Assembly (NCBI GenBank): GCA_965219565.1
Contig: OZ244780.1
Span: forward strand, 2,480,001 to 2,544,000
Source of the DNA: DAOUJI01 sp965219565
Lineage (GTDB): Bacteria; Chloroflexota; Dehalococcoidia; Lucifugimonadales; JAGWBF01
Direction: 5' to 3'
Length of the DNA stretch: 64,000 nucleotides
The position numbers and the translations under genes are program-made. Within the stretch, counting starts at the first letter, position 1. Every line of letters begins with the position of its first letter. The notes under the pieces were generated by a model. It had not been told where the DNA came from and did not search any database. It saw only the letters and a program-made list of their open reading frames with translations. Of this stretch, positions 43,841 through 52,704 are shown piece by piece.

Positions 43841-45076
43841 TCAGTGGACAGCGCCGCTCTCCACAAGCAGCTTCAAACTGGGAGCTGGTACGCCCAGGAG
43901 TTCCCCGAAAATGTACTCGTTGTGTTCTCCGAGCAACGGAGCCGGACGCCGCACCTTGGCTTCGGCGCCGCTCATCACCCAGGGTTGCCCGTAGAGCCAT
44001 TCGGCCCCGATGTGGGGATGTTCAGTCTCCAGAAACGCATTTCGTTGGTGGAAGTGCTCCTCCTGGAACTGGTCGCCTATGTGCATTACGGTCATCGCCG
44101 CCACTCCGGCGCCTTGCAGAAGTTCGGTCACTTCCTCAGGACTTCTTTGAGAGGTCCAAGCCGCCACGTGTTTGTCCAACTCCGCTCGGTTAACGTGACG
44201 CAAGTAACGGTCTCCGAACCGGGAGTCCTTGGTCCAGTCCGGGAAGCCCAAGGCTTCACAGAAGGCCAGCCACTCCTCCTGTGTCCGCACGGCTATGGAC
44301 ACCCACCTGTCGTCGCCCGCGCAGGGGTAATTATTGTGAGGGCCAAACTCAGGGTCAACGTTGCCCATGGGTTCCGAGACCCTTCCGTTCATCGAAAAAC
44401 CCAGCAGGCTCTCGCCCATCATGGCCGTGGACGCCTCTAACTGGGCCACCTCCACGTACTGGCCTTGGCCGGTGCGGTTCCGGTGGCGCAGGGCGGCGGC
44501 GGCGGCCAGCGCCGCGTGCAGCGACGCCACTGCATCGCACCACGCCGACTGGATTTCACCCACCAGAGGCTCGTCGGGATACCCCACCAGGCTCATCATG
44601 CCAGAGAGGGCTTGGACGATGGGGGCGTAAGCCAGAATGTCCCTTTCGGGACCCGTCTCCCCCGCCGCGGGCATGGAGACGACGATGATGTCGGGCCGCA
44701 AGGCCTTAAGCGCCTCGTATCCCAGCCCAAGCCGGTCCATGACTCCGGGAGAGAAGTTGTGCATCACTACGTCGCTCTGGGCAATCAGATCCTTCACGAG
44801 GGCCAGGCCGTCGGGTTCCTTCAGGTTGACCGTGACGCACATTTTATTGCGGTTGAGGCTGTGGTACAGAGGCTGAAGCTCCGGCCAAAGTCCCCGGTCT
44901 CCCCCGGCAAAGTCCTCACCCACCAAGGGTCTGCCCAGGCGAAGCCCGTCCATTCGGACGCGGCTCTCGACCTTTATCACCTCGGCGCCCATGTCTCCCA
45001 GCAATTGAGCGCCCATAGGCCCCGCCCATGCAGTGCCGAAGTCCACAACTCTGTATCGTTCCAGGGGCAGAGCCAT
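43841..45076 (-). CDS. CaiB/BaiF CoA-transferase family protein
   Basis: A 411-residue member: YRVVDFGTAWAGPMGAQLLGDMGAEVIKVES, LNRNKMCVTVNLKEPDGLALVKDL, MHNFSPGVMDRLGLGYEAL and SMVGYP-like LSGMMSLVGYPDEP follow the family order. Class III CoA-transferases move CoA between carboxylic acids through an Asp-bound intermediate. It lacks the GHDINY racemase motif found at 32713-33915. It begins two bases after the end of a second family member (45079-46311), and the pair may form a heteromer, as in succinyl-CoA:benzylsuccinate-type transferases. That is a suggestion from the tandem arrangement. Confidence 0.88.
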   Translation of the reverse strand: MALPLERYRVVDFGTAWAGPMGAQLLGDMGAEVIKVESRVRMDGLRLGRPLVGEDFAGGDRGLWPELQPLYHSLNRNKMCVTVNLKEPDGLALVKDLIAQSDVVMHNFSPGVMDRLGLGYEALKALRPDIIVVSMPAAGETGPERDILAYAPIVQALSGMMSLVGYPDEPLVGEIQSAWCDAVASLHAALAAAAALRHRNRTGQGQYVEVAQLEASTAMMGESLLGFSMNGRVSEPMGNVDPEFGPHNNYPCAGDDRWVSIAVRTQEEWLAFCEALGFPDWTKDSRFGDRYLRHVNRAELDKHVAAWTSQRSPEEVTELLQGAGVAAMTVMHIGDQFQEEHFHQRNAFLETEHPHIGAEWLYGQPWVMSGAEAKVRRPAPLLGEHNEYIFGELLGVPAPSLKLLVESGAVH

Positions 45077-45078
45077 CG

Positions 45079-46311
45079 CTATATGATTCCCGTCCTTCTC
45101 ATCAGCGTCAGGTCTTCCGGACTATGCCCCAACTGGCCGCATATAATCTCCCGGTTGTGCTGGCCCAGGGTCGGGGCGGGTCTGACCAGCTTCCAGGGAG
45201 TTTCCTGGAAGCGGATTGGAGCGCCGGGGTACCTCAACGTGCCGGCCTTAGGGTGGTCCAACTCATGGAAGAACTCCCTCTCGTTCATGTGCTCGCTGTT
45301 CATCACGTCGTCTATGGTGCGGACAGGCACACAGGGCACCCGATTTTCCATGCACATCTCCATGATTTCCGCCTTGGTGTGCTCCATGAACCAGGGCGTA
45401 ATCAAGGCTTCAGCCTCCTCCGGGTACTCCTCCGTCATGGCCCGCCGGTTACGAAATTTGGGGTCCTCTGTCCATTCCGGGTCGCCGATCATGTGGAGAA
45501 ATCGCTGGTACTGCTCCATCTGGGGACAGTCGATGCAGACGTAGCCGTCTTTGCAGGGGAGCACACAGTTGGGGAAAAGCCCCAGCCGCATCCGATTCCC
45601 CGAGCGCCATCCGGCTATCCCCCGGTATATGTATGTGGGCAGATGGTAGCCGGTGAGTATTACGGCAATCACCTGGGACTCGGACACGTCCACAAGCTGG
45701 CCCTCACCGCTGATGTCTCGTCCTACAAGTGCGATAGTGGTGGCCAAGGCTGCGGTTACGCCCGCCATGAAGCTGGCCTGGTAGGCGGGTGTCGTCAGAG
45801 GCTCTCTATGGGGATGACCGTTCCCAAAACTGAAGCCTCCCGCTGCGTTAGCGGTCAGGTCGCATCCCTTGTAGTCCTTGTAAGGGCCGGTCCGGCCATA
45901 GGGGGTAATGGAGGTGACTATCAGCCGGGGGACCTCTTGCTTAAGGGTCTCGTACTCCAGACCCAACTCGCGGGTTTCGCTGACGGGCCGGTTCTCTACG
46001 AATACGTCCGCCCATCGGAGGAGGTCCAGAAGAATTCCCCCGCCGGCCGGATTTCCGGGGTCGAGACTTATCCCACGCTTGTTGGAATTCAAGAACAGGA
46101 ACAGCCCGCTCCGCTCACGATCGGGGACGTCTCCGGGGAAGGGGCCGTGGATCCTGGCCTCGTCGCCGTAGAACGGCGGCTCCACCTTGATCACGTCCGC
46201 CCCCATGTCGGCCATCATCTTGGAGCAGTACGGCCCTGAAATGGAGCTGCCCCATTCTACGACCCGTACCCCGTCCAGCGGACCTGATGGACCGGTCTTG
46301 TCGCCCACCAC
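45079..46311 (-). CDS. CaiB/BaiF CoA-transferase family protein
   Basis: About 410 residues, with LDGVRVVEWGSSISGPYCSKMMADMGADVIKVEPP, LFLFLNSNKRGISLDPGNPAGGGILLDLLRWADVFVENRP and YGRTGPYKDYKGCDLTANAAGG. A long frame begins at 46338 inside the LLM gene, but a GTG at 46311, four bases past the LLM stop and preceded by AGGAAGG, is the likelier start. It sits between the LLM oxidoreductase and a second CoA-transferase in a compact leftward operon. The substrate acid is unknown. Confidence 0.87.
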   Translation of the reverse strand: MVGDKTGPSGPLDGVRVVEWGSSISGPYCSKMMADMGADVIKVEPPFYGDEARIHGPFPGDVPDRERSGLFLFLNSNKRGISLDPGNPAGGGILLDLLRWADVFVENRPVSETRELGLEYETLKQEVPRLIVTSITPYGRTGPYKDYKGCDLTANAAGGFSFGNGHPHREPLTTPAYQASFMAGVTAALATTIALVGRDISGEGQLVDVSESQVIAVILTGYHLPTYIYRGIAGWRSGNRMRLGLFPNCVLPCKDGYVCIDCPQMEQYQRFLHMIGDPEWTEDPKFRNRRAMTEEYPEEAEALITPWFMEHTKAEIMEMCMENRVPCVPVRTIDDVMNSEHMNEREFFHELDHPKAGTLRYPGAPIRFQETPWKLVRPAPTLGQHNREIICGQLGHSPEDLTLMRRTGII

Positions 46312-46315
46312 TGTC

Positions 46316-47323
46316 CTAACCTTCCTCAGCCACGCCACTTAGGTTGGGAATGACCTCCCGGCCGAAGAGCTCGATGCACTTCACACTGTCCTCCGGGTCC
46401 ATGCCTAGGTAGTAGACCCTGAAGAACATGTACTCAGCGCCGAACTCGTCTCTATACTGCTGGATTTGCTCCGTCACGTCGTCCGGGTCTCCGACGATAA
46501 TGCGCTCTCCCTTGAGCTGGGCGAAATCCAGGTCGTACCTCTCTCCGGGCTGGCCTGCCTTGTGGTAGACCTGATAGAGCCTTTCAAAGGAATCTCGTAT
46601 GGTCCGCTCGGCGGCCTCACGGCTGTCGCTGACGAACATTTCTCTAAAGAATACTGGTGGGGGCGCTGGAAGCCCCAACCCTTCCCTACACGTCTTATAC
46701 GCCTCCAGCGCCTCCCGTAAGAAGACCTTGGAGTGTCTTGGACTGGTGAGCCATGCATCTCCCGCCTCAGCCGCGCGCCGGACTCCCCGCAAGGTGTCTC
46801 CGCCAACCCAGATCGGCGGTCCCGGCTGCTGCACTGGCTTCGGAGCAATGCTCACGTCTTTAATCCGAAAGAACTCTCCATCCCAAGTGACCCGGTCCTG
46901 GGACCACAGCTTCCTGATGACCCGTATGGACTCCTCCAGACGCATTCCACGGCACGCCTTGGGGATTCCAAAGGAGTCGAACTCCTCGTCTCTGTAACCC
47001 TGGCCGACTCCGAACACGAATCGGCCCCCAGTGATGACATCCAGATTCGCCGCCAGCTCTGCGGCTTCAACCGGGTTGTGGAGGCTCAGCAGGTACACTG
47101 CCGTGCCCATCGTCATTCCCTCGGCTTCGGCGGCCAGCCTCGCCAGTAAAGGGACCGGTTGGAACATGCCCTCGTTCGGTCCCGTCACGTAGTGATGGGA
47201 GGCGAATATGCCGTCAAATCCCGATTCCCGCGCAGCCCTCGTCTGCTTTATTGCATACCTGAAGGCTTCACTGCCCCCCATGTCGGCGGGGTAATGGGGG
47301 TAGAGGTCTATCCCGAATTTCAA
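46316..47323 (-). CDS. LLM-class flavin-dependent oxidoreductase
   Basis: A 335-residue luciferase-like protein: GFDGIFASHHYVTGPNEGMFQPVPLLARLAAEAEGMTMGTAVYLLSLHNPVEAAEL is the N-terminal barrel half. GGRFVFGVGQGYRDEEFDSFGIP and PPIWVGGDTLRGVRRAAEAGDAWLT are flavin-binding regions. This resembles bacterial-luciferase/alkanal-type or F420-dependent enzymes acting on small organics. It is first in a three-gene leftward operon with two CoA-transferases, so it may prepare or consume an acid later activated as a CoA ester. Confidence 0.88.
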   Translation of the reverse strand: MKFGIDLYPHYPADMGGSEAFRYAIKQTRAARESGFDGIFASHHYVTGPNEGMFQPVPLLARLAAEAEGMTMGTAVYLLSLHNPVEAAELAANLDVITGGRFVFGVGQGYRDEEFDSFGIPKACRGMRLEESIRVIRKLWSQDRVTWDGEFFRIKDVSIAPKPVQQPGPPIWVGGDTLRGVRRAAEAGDAWLTSPRHSKVFLREALEAYKTCREGLGLPAPPPVFFREMFVSDSREAAERTIRDSFERLYQVYHKAGQPGERYDLDFAQLKGERIIVGDPDDVTEQIQQYRDEFGAEYMFFRVYYLGMDPEDSVKCIELFGREVIPNLSGVAEEG

Positions 47324-47462
47324 GCAAACCTCATAGGCCGGGGACCCGTTCGAAAGCCCGTCTAATCTACCTTAGCAGCAGCCGTTAGTCAACGGAAATT
47401 TCGGCTCATGCTAAAATGTCACAAAACCTTCATATCGCCATTTTTTGCTTTGGAGGAAAGTC

Positions 47463-48635
47463 ATGACTCAACAGGAAACTTACGACCTGCTCATCAAGGG
47501 CGGAACACTCATGGACCCGGCCCAGGGCGTCAATGACCGACGTGACATCGCCGTCAAGGACGGCAGGGTGGCCCAAGTTGCCGAAAGGATCGATCCCACA
47601 ACCGCAACCGAAGTCCTGGACGTTGCGGGCAAGGTCGTGACTCCCGGTTTGATAGACCTGCACGGGCACTTCTACCACGGGGGCAATCCAACAGCCTGCG
47701 ACGCCAACTACTGCGCCCTGGAGGCCGGATGCACCACCGGCGTGGATGCCGGCTCGGCGGGTTGGGCAAACTACCGGGCCATGAAGGACTACATATTCCC
47801 CACGAAGGACGTCCGCCTTCTCGCCTTCATCCACATCGGGGCCACCGGCATTCTTCTGAACGGCGTCGTTGGCGGTGAGCTCCAGGACATCCGCCACGCC
47901 AATGTAGAGCGCACCGTAGACGCGATAAAGGCGGAACCTGATTTCTTCCTGGGAGTAAAAGTGCGGATGCAGCGAGACGCCGTAGCGCACTGGGACGCCC
48001 GCACGGCGCTCCACCGAGCCAGGGAAGCCGCCGACAAAGCGGGCGTGAAGCTGATGGTGCATGTCAGCGGCACACCAATACCATTGCCGGAAATCCTGGA
48101 CGTGTTGGGGCCAGGCGACATAGCCACCCACGCCTACAACGGCCATCCTGAAAACATGCTGGGCAAGAACGACCGTGTACGGCCAGAGGTCAGGGCCGCG
48201 GCCGAGCGGGGAGTTGTGATGGACGTGGGCCATGCGGGAGTCCATTGCGACGTGGAGATAAGCAAAGCCGCCATCGCCGAGGGCTTTTACCCCACCTCCA
48301 TCAGCACTGACATCCACAACCCTCCGCCGGAACGGGTGGTCTATGGGATGAGCGACCTAATCAGCAAGTTCCACGCCATGGGTCAACCCTTGGGAGACGC
48401 CGTCGCCGCCAGCACGTCGCGTCCCGCCAAAGTCCTGGGCATGGACCAGGAAATCGGGACCTTGGCCGAGGGAGCAATAGCCGACATAGCCATATTCGAC
48501 CTGCAGGAGGGAACCCACGTCTGGCAGGACATGGCGGGCCATACCGTGTCCGGGAACCTGAGGTTGGCAACTTTCGCCACTCTGAAGGACGGGGCAGTCG
48601 TGTGGCTGGAAGGGAATTATCTAGGCCGTTCCTAG
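47463..48635 (+). CDS. Amidohydrolase/dihydroorotase-like deacetylase
   Basis: A 390-residue amidohydrolase. YDLLIKGGTLMDPAQGVNDRRDIAVKDGRVAQV and KVVTPGLIDLHGHFYHGG give the HxH metal pair. GVKVRM supplies the barrel Lys position, MVHVSG and ATHAYNGH supply further His ligands, and TSISTDIHN gives the catalytic Asp. The pattern resembles the deacetylase/DHOase-like branch rather than dihydroorotase proper. The ATG at 47463 with GGAGG upstream replaces a poorer start six codons earlier. It shares a CTAG stop with the convergent peptidase gene. Confidence 0.87.
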   Translation: MTQQETYDLLIKGGTLMDPAQGVNDRRDIAVKDGRVAQVAERIDPTTATEVLDVAGKVVTPGLIDLHGHFYHGGNPTACDANYCALEAGCTTGVDAGSAGWANYRAMKDYIFPTKDVRLLAFIHIGATGILLNGVVGGELQDIRHANVERTVDAIKAEPDFFLGVKVRMQRDAVAHWDARTALHRAREAADKAGVKLMVHVSGTPIPLPEILDVLGPGDIATHAYNGHPENMLGKNDRVRPEVRAAAERGVVMDVGHAGVHCDVEISKAAIAEGFYPTSISTDIHNPPPERVVYGMSDLISKFHAMGQPLGDAVAASTSRPAKVLGMDQEIGTLAEGAIADIAIFDLQEGTHVWQDMAGHTVSGNLRLATFATLKDGAVVWLEGNYLGRS

Positions 48636-49756
48636 GACAACGGCTGCTCCAAGAGGCGCCGCCGCATCTCCGCCGGGACCTCCCTGAAGCGGCGCCAAGG
48701 AGGAGCGTCCGTTCTGGCGCCCACAGACCTGGCCGCCTCGACAGCCATAAGGACTCCGCCGACAAAGTCGTCGATGTGGATATGCTCCGCCTGTACTGAG
48801 CCGTCGGGGGCGGCATTGTGGTAGTTGCCCAACGGAAACGCTATGCCGGTTGACCTGTAGCCGTAGAACCTGAAGCCGCTGGCCTCACAAGTGCCGCCGC
48901 TCATCAGTTGCCGCTGGGCCTTGAATCCCGAATCTCTTTGGGACAGTTCCTCCCTGGCCTTTAGCAAAACACTCTCGGCCTCGGCGTCGAACGTAAAGCT
49001 GGCGTCCCCCACCCTGATTACCGGCCCCTCACCGATAGCGGCCCCCGGCAATGTCCGGCTGGCCTCTAAAGAGACCACCAAAGTCTCCCTGGGAAGGGTC
49101 CCGTCCTCGGCTAGGAGTCTGGCTCCCACCAGACCTACCTCTTCCGCCCTGGTGAAGACGCCGTACACCTCTCCGCAAGCTTCCACGTCCTTCATCTGCT
49201 CCAAAGCAACCAGGATGGCGGCGCATCCAGCAAGGTCGTCCAGAGCCCTCATGTGCACAAGGTCACCGTCAAAGTCGAAGTCAGTGAGGTCGAACACTAT
49301 GGGCAGCGGACACTGCAGATCGGCGGCTGTCTCTAATTCGACGTTGATAAGACGGTCGTCGTCGGTTCCATGCTTTCCGCCTGTGATGCCTTTAACCCGT
49401 GTGCCGTCCTGGAGGACTGCCTGCACCGGGACGCGGTCAGTCAGGGAAACGGCGGGGACGCCCCCAAGGGGCGCTGCCACGACCGTGGCGCCGTCAATCT
49501 CCAGCGCCTCGAACCCCGGATGGTCCATGTGGGCCATGAATGCTATGGGAGGGTCCTCCGACGGAGCTCCCATATGGACGATCAAGTTCCCATGCCGATC
49601 GGACTCTATCCCAAGGCCCATGCCCTCCACGGTCTTGCGAATGAAAGAAGCGACCAGCCCTTCCTGGTACGCGACGGCGGGACAGGCTCCCAGACCGGCC
49701 AACACTTCCAGAGACCTGCTCCGAATACGTTCAGAGTCATTGCGCCATTGCGTCAT
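48632..49756 (-). CDS. M42-family metallopeptidase
   Basis: A 374-residue M42-type aminopeptidase. AFMAHMDHPGFEALEIDG supplies the first metal His/Asp, HMRALDDLAGCAAILVAL supplies the bridging Asp, and FTRAEEVGLVGARLLA supplies the catalytic Glu pair. SLEASRTLPG and FPLGNYHN give further ligands. Members form large tetrahedral complexes that trim peptides. It is convergent with the amidohydrolase gene, and both may act on the same class of small N-acyl or peptide substrates; that link is speculative. Confidence 0.87.
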   Translation of the reverse strand: MTQWRNDSERIRSRSLEVLAGLGACPAVAYQEGLVASFIRKTVEGMGLGIESDRHGNLIVHMGAPSEDPPIAFMAHMDHPGFEALEIDGATVVAAPLGGVPAVSLTDRVPVQAVLQDGTRVKGITGGKHGTDDDRLINVELETAADLQCPLPIVFDLTDFDFDGDLVHMRALDDLAGCAAILVALEQMKDVEACGEVYGVFTRAEEVGLVGARLLAEDGTLPRETLVVSLEASRTLPGAAIGEGPVIRVGDASFTFDAEAESVLLKAREELSQRDSGFKAQRQLMSGGTCEASGFRFYGYRSTGIAFPLGNYHNAAPDGSVQAEHIHIDDFVGGVLMAVEAARSVGARTDAPPWRRFREVPAEMRRRLLEQPLS

Positions 49757-49854
49757 CGCGTTTCCTCTTTCCCAGCCGCTCCGATGGGATTATAATCCCA
49801 TAACATTGTAACCCAGCCGGGCTAACCCATGTCGGGCGTATAAGGAGGCATCCA

Positions 49855-50961
49855 ATGGCAGACAGAGGCAGAGTCATCGTACACGTTGAGCATGGCAAAC
49901 CCTTCGAGATTCGGGAGTACGAACTCCCGGACCCCGAACCCGGAGCAATCATCGTCAAAATCGAACAGGCCGGCATCTGCGGCTCCGATCTGCATACCTG
50001 GAGGGGCGACCAGGTAAACATTCCCATCCCTCCCGGGGGCCGCGTCATGGGCCACGAGGGGACGGGCGTCGTCTACAAGATGGGCGCCGGAGTCACCACC
50101 GACAGCGGCGGAACTCCCATCAAGGAAGGCGACCGGCTGATGCACGTCCACGTCTTCCCATGCTACAGCTGCCACATGTGCAACAGGGGCGCGACCAACT
50201 GGTGCGTAAACCGCCAGTACCCCGAGGGTGGGATATGGCCCTACTTCACGGGGACCTATTGTGACTGGATTTACCTTCCGCCCCGCCACCCGGCTTTCAA
50301 GGTGCCCGACGAGCTTCCCGACGACATCCTGGGTTATGTCAACTGCGCCATGGGCACCGTCACCGAAGGGCTGATGCGGGCCTCCGCCCATGAAGGAGAC
50401 TCGGTGGTCATAATGGGTGCAGGCGGCCTGGGCCTCAACGCAATAGCAATGGCCAGGGACATGGGCGCCGACAGAATCATAGCCCTGGACAGGCTGGAGA
50501 ACCGCCTCAAGCTGGCGGAAGACTTCGGGGCCGACTACACCATCAACATCGAGGAGTACAACACGCCGGAGACACGGGTGCAGCGGGTCTGGGAGTTGAC
50601 CCGGAACCGTGGCGCCGACATCGTCATGGAGCTGGTGGGCAGGGCCGAACTGCTGGTTGAGGGAATCGACATGCTCAGCAACGGCGGCACATTCGTCGAA
50701 ATCGGAGACATCGTCCCCGGACCCACGGCGGCCATCGACCCATCCAAGATGCTGAGGGGCAAGAACATCGTGGGATCGTCCATGTACCGGCCGGACACCC
50801 TGGCCAGGCTGCTGGACTACCTGGTGAAGAACCGGGACAAGATTCCATTCCACAAAATCGTGTCCCACAAGTTCACATTCGACGAAATTAACGACGCCTT
50901 CCCGAAAGCCGAGTGGCAGCAGCGCCAGACGGACATCTCCAGAGCGATGTTGGTCCCCTAG
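49855..50961 (+). CDS. Zinc-dependent alcohol dehydrogenase (MDR family)
   Basis: A 368-residue medium-chain dehydrogenase. QAGICGSDLHTWRG carries the catalytic-zinc Cys and the GHEGTGVV motif its Glu/His partner. FPCYSCHMCNRGATNWC provides the four structural-zinc cysteines. VVIMGAGGLGLNAIAMARDMGADRIIALD is the Rossmann NAD-binding loop, with Asp ending the second strand and favouring NAD. It resembles sorbitol/threonine-type dehydrogenases, but the substrate is not fixed. A single-gene unit with an AAGGAGG ribosome site. Confidence 0.9.
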   Translation: MADRGRVIVHVEHGKPFEIREYELPDPEPGAIIVKIEQAGICGSDLHTWRGDQVNIPIPPGGRVMGHEGTGVVYKMGAGVTTDSGGTPIKEGDRLMHVHVFPCYSCHMCNRGATNWCVNRQYPEGGIWPYFTGTYCDWIYLPPRHPAFKVPDELPDDILGYVNCAMGTVTEGLMRASAHEGDSVVIMGAGGLGLNAIAMARDMGADRIIALDRLENRLKLAEDFGADYTINIEEYNTPETRVQRVWELTRNRGADIVMELVGRAELLVEGIDMLSNGGTFVEIGDIVPGPTAAIDPSKMLRGKNIVGSSMYRPDTLARLLDYLVKNRDKIPFHKIVSHKFTFDEINDAFPKAEWQQRQTDISRAMLVP

Positions 50962-50981
50962 GCAACCTTTGCGCAAATCCC

Positions 50982-51044
50982 CCCTCTCCCTCTGGGAGAG
51001 GGTTGGGGTGAGGGCCGCTCTGCCTCTTCCCCATTGAGGGGGAA
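50982..51044. repeat. REP-like palindromes
   Basis: CCCTCTCCC-TCT-GGGAGAGGG at 50982-51002 is followed by TTGGGGTGAGGG, and then by CTTCCCC-ATTGA-GGGGGAAG at 51025-51044. The first hairpin is the same as the left end of the composite repeats at 22799 and 24722, with a shorter loop. The second is a different module, also echoed weakly at 32221-32240. Confidence 0.75.
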
Positions 51045-51097
51045 GATTGAGATGGGGGTGAACGGGAGCGGCGCCTTGGCTCAGGGCTGCCCTAAAC

Positions 51098-52580
51098 TCA
51101 AGGCTGGTAGATAAAAGCGTCGGGCCTGAACGAGGCCCACGAAAACCACAGTGCGCTGGGGTAGTGGGGCAGCGGGTCCAGTCTGGCGCCCCCCAACGGT
51201 CCCGACGTAGCAAGTCCCAGTAGGTTCCAGGAACTCCCCGTCTCCTCGTCGACGAACACGCCGTCCTTGCCGTCTGGGCTCCGGGAAAAGCTCAACCGGT
51301 CTCCGTCGACTATGGGGGAGAAGACACCTACGGACCCCACCTCGCGCCCCAGGGCGATTACCTGGTTGTCCAGGGCCGAGGCCGTGTGCGGCTCGTAGAA
51401 CACCACGATAGGCTCGCCTCCGACCGTCGCTTCCACCACTGGCTGCTCCCGTAGGACCGAGTAGGGCGCAGCGAAAGCCTCTCCGTTCAATTCTACGCCC
51501 CGCCACCCGCGTCATCCTCGACAACGTCACTTCGTTGGAACCCGACGTGATTCCCAGCTGGTTGTAGGTGTCGTAGCCTGCGTAGGCTGACATGCCATAA
51601 GGAATGCTCGTGTCGGGCTTCGAAAGGACTTTGCCGTCAGGGAAACTATCCTTGAAGTCCGACCAGGACACCATCGCCATAGGCAACTGCTCCAGCTTCA
51701 CGCCCGCGTACACGCCAACTATGCCCTCTCCGCCGAACTCCTGCCACCAGGACTCGGTCTGCCGGTCATACATTATCAGGTTGAGGCGGCGCAGCTTGCC
51801 TGAAACGCCGAAGTCCAGGACCCCCCCATCCAACGTCCGCCTGTACACGAAGGCGGTGTTGCAGAGTGGTCAATAAGTGACCACAACAGGCTCTCCTCCC
51901 ACCAAGTCGTTGACCAGCTCGTGGAACATCATTATCTGGATTGGGTAGGCCCTGTGGTCTCCGTCGATGCTGACCGTCTGCACCGGCTCCCAGTCGGCCA
52001 ACCACTGGCTTGCCGATTCCACCGACTCAAACTGGGGTGCGTCGATGGACTCTATGCCGTCCTTGGGAGGACCGCCGCCCCGGATTCCAAGAAAATCGAC
52101 GGTCTTGAACCTGAAGTCCGTCTTCGGCCATTCGGAGGTGTTTATGAGCGCTTCGGCCAACTCACGGCGAGCGTCCGACCGGCTTATAGCTTGCACTCCT
52201 CCCTTGGAATACTCGACGGGTTCGGGCGTGGACGTGGGACGTGGCGAGGCGGTGGGATTGGGTTGAGGCGTCGGAACGGGTGTGGCTGTTAGCGGAGCCG
52301 TGGGACTGGGAGCCGCAGTAGGGCTGGGCGCAGGCATCGGTGTGGCATTGGGCGTTGGGCTTGGAGCCGGAGAGCCATCAGAACCGTCCCCGCATGCCGC
52401 AACAGCGACAACCAACATGACTGCGGCTGTCAACCTCAGGGCCAAAACCGCCGGCTTGGAATGGGAAATGCGACGACGGGAGAAACGCCTCGGGAGAACT
52501 TCGCCCTGATGCCCGGCTTCCAAAGAGGTCCTATATTCCTTCCGTGTAGACGAATCGATCCGCTGTAGCAGGTTTGACAA
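51098..52580 (-). CDS. DUF3179 selenoprotein, lipoprotein-like, with a one-base frameshift
   Basis: The leftward frame encodes a basic N-terminus and a lipobox-like MLVVAVAACGDG. A long Pro/Thr/Ala linker follows, then a DUF3179 domain. At 51870-51872 a TGA interrupts GEPVVVTY-U-PLCNTAFVYRR, where the family has CPLC; reading it as Sec (residue about 237) restores the motif, with a hairpin after it. Further on, a run of four C (plus strand 51498-51501) breaks the frame. Dropping one base joins RMTRVAG to VELNGEAFAAPYSVL and runs to the family-typical end SALWFSWASFRPDAFIYQP at 51098. The TTG start is uncertain. The repaired protein has about 493 residues and is probably exported and membrane-anchored; its function is unknown. 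Confidence 0.82.
51837..51856 (-). promoter_or_regulatory. Predicted SECIS hairpin of the DUF3179 gene
   Basis: Read on the minus strand, CCGCCT (51856-51851) pairs with AGGCGG (51842-51837) around the loop TCGTGTAC. The loop starts 19 bases after the UGA, exactly as in the UGSC gene, and contains the same GUGU. Six perfect pairs support the fold. Confidence 0.65.
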
Positions 52581-52704
52581 CCTTCAATGCCTAAGTCTAC
52601 ATTACCCTAGCCGTCCTTCTTACGTCAAAGGACACACCCAGCTACAAATGCCAGCCACAAAACGACCGATCCTTTAACTAAGCTCAGGCATAGGCGCTTT
52701 CATC

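Noticed and set aside
45028..46239. 403-residue plus-strand frame
   Set aside because: Antisense to a well-supported CaiB/BaiF gene; high GC third positions leave long open shadows in this genome.
49822..51213. 463-residue minus-strand frame
   Set aside because: Antisense shadow of the zinc alcohol dehydrogenase gene, with repeat-derived low-complexity sequence at its start.
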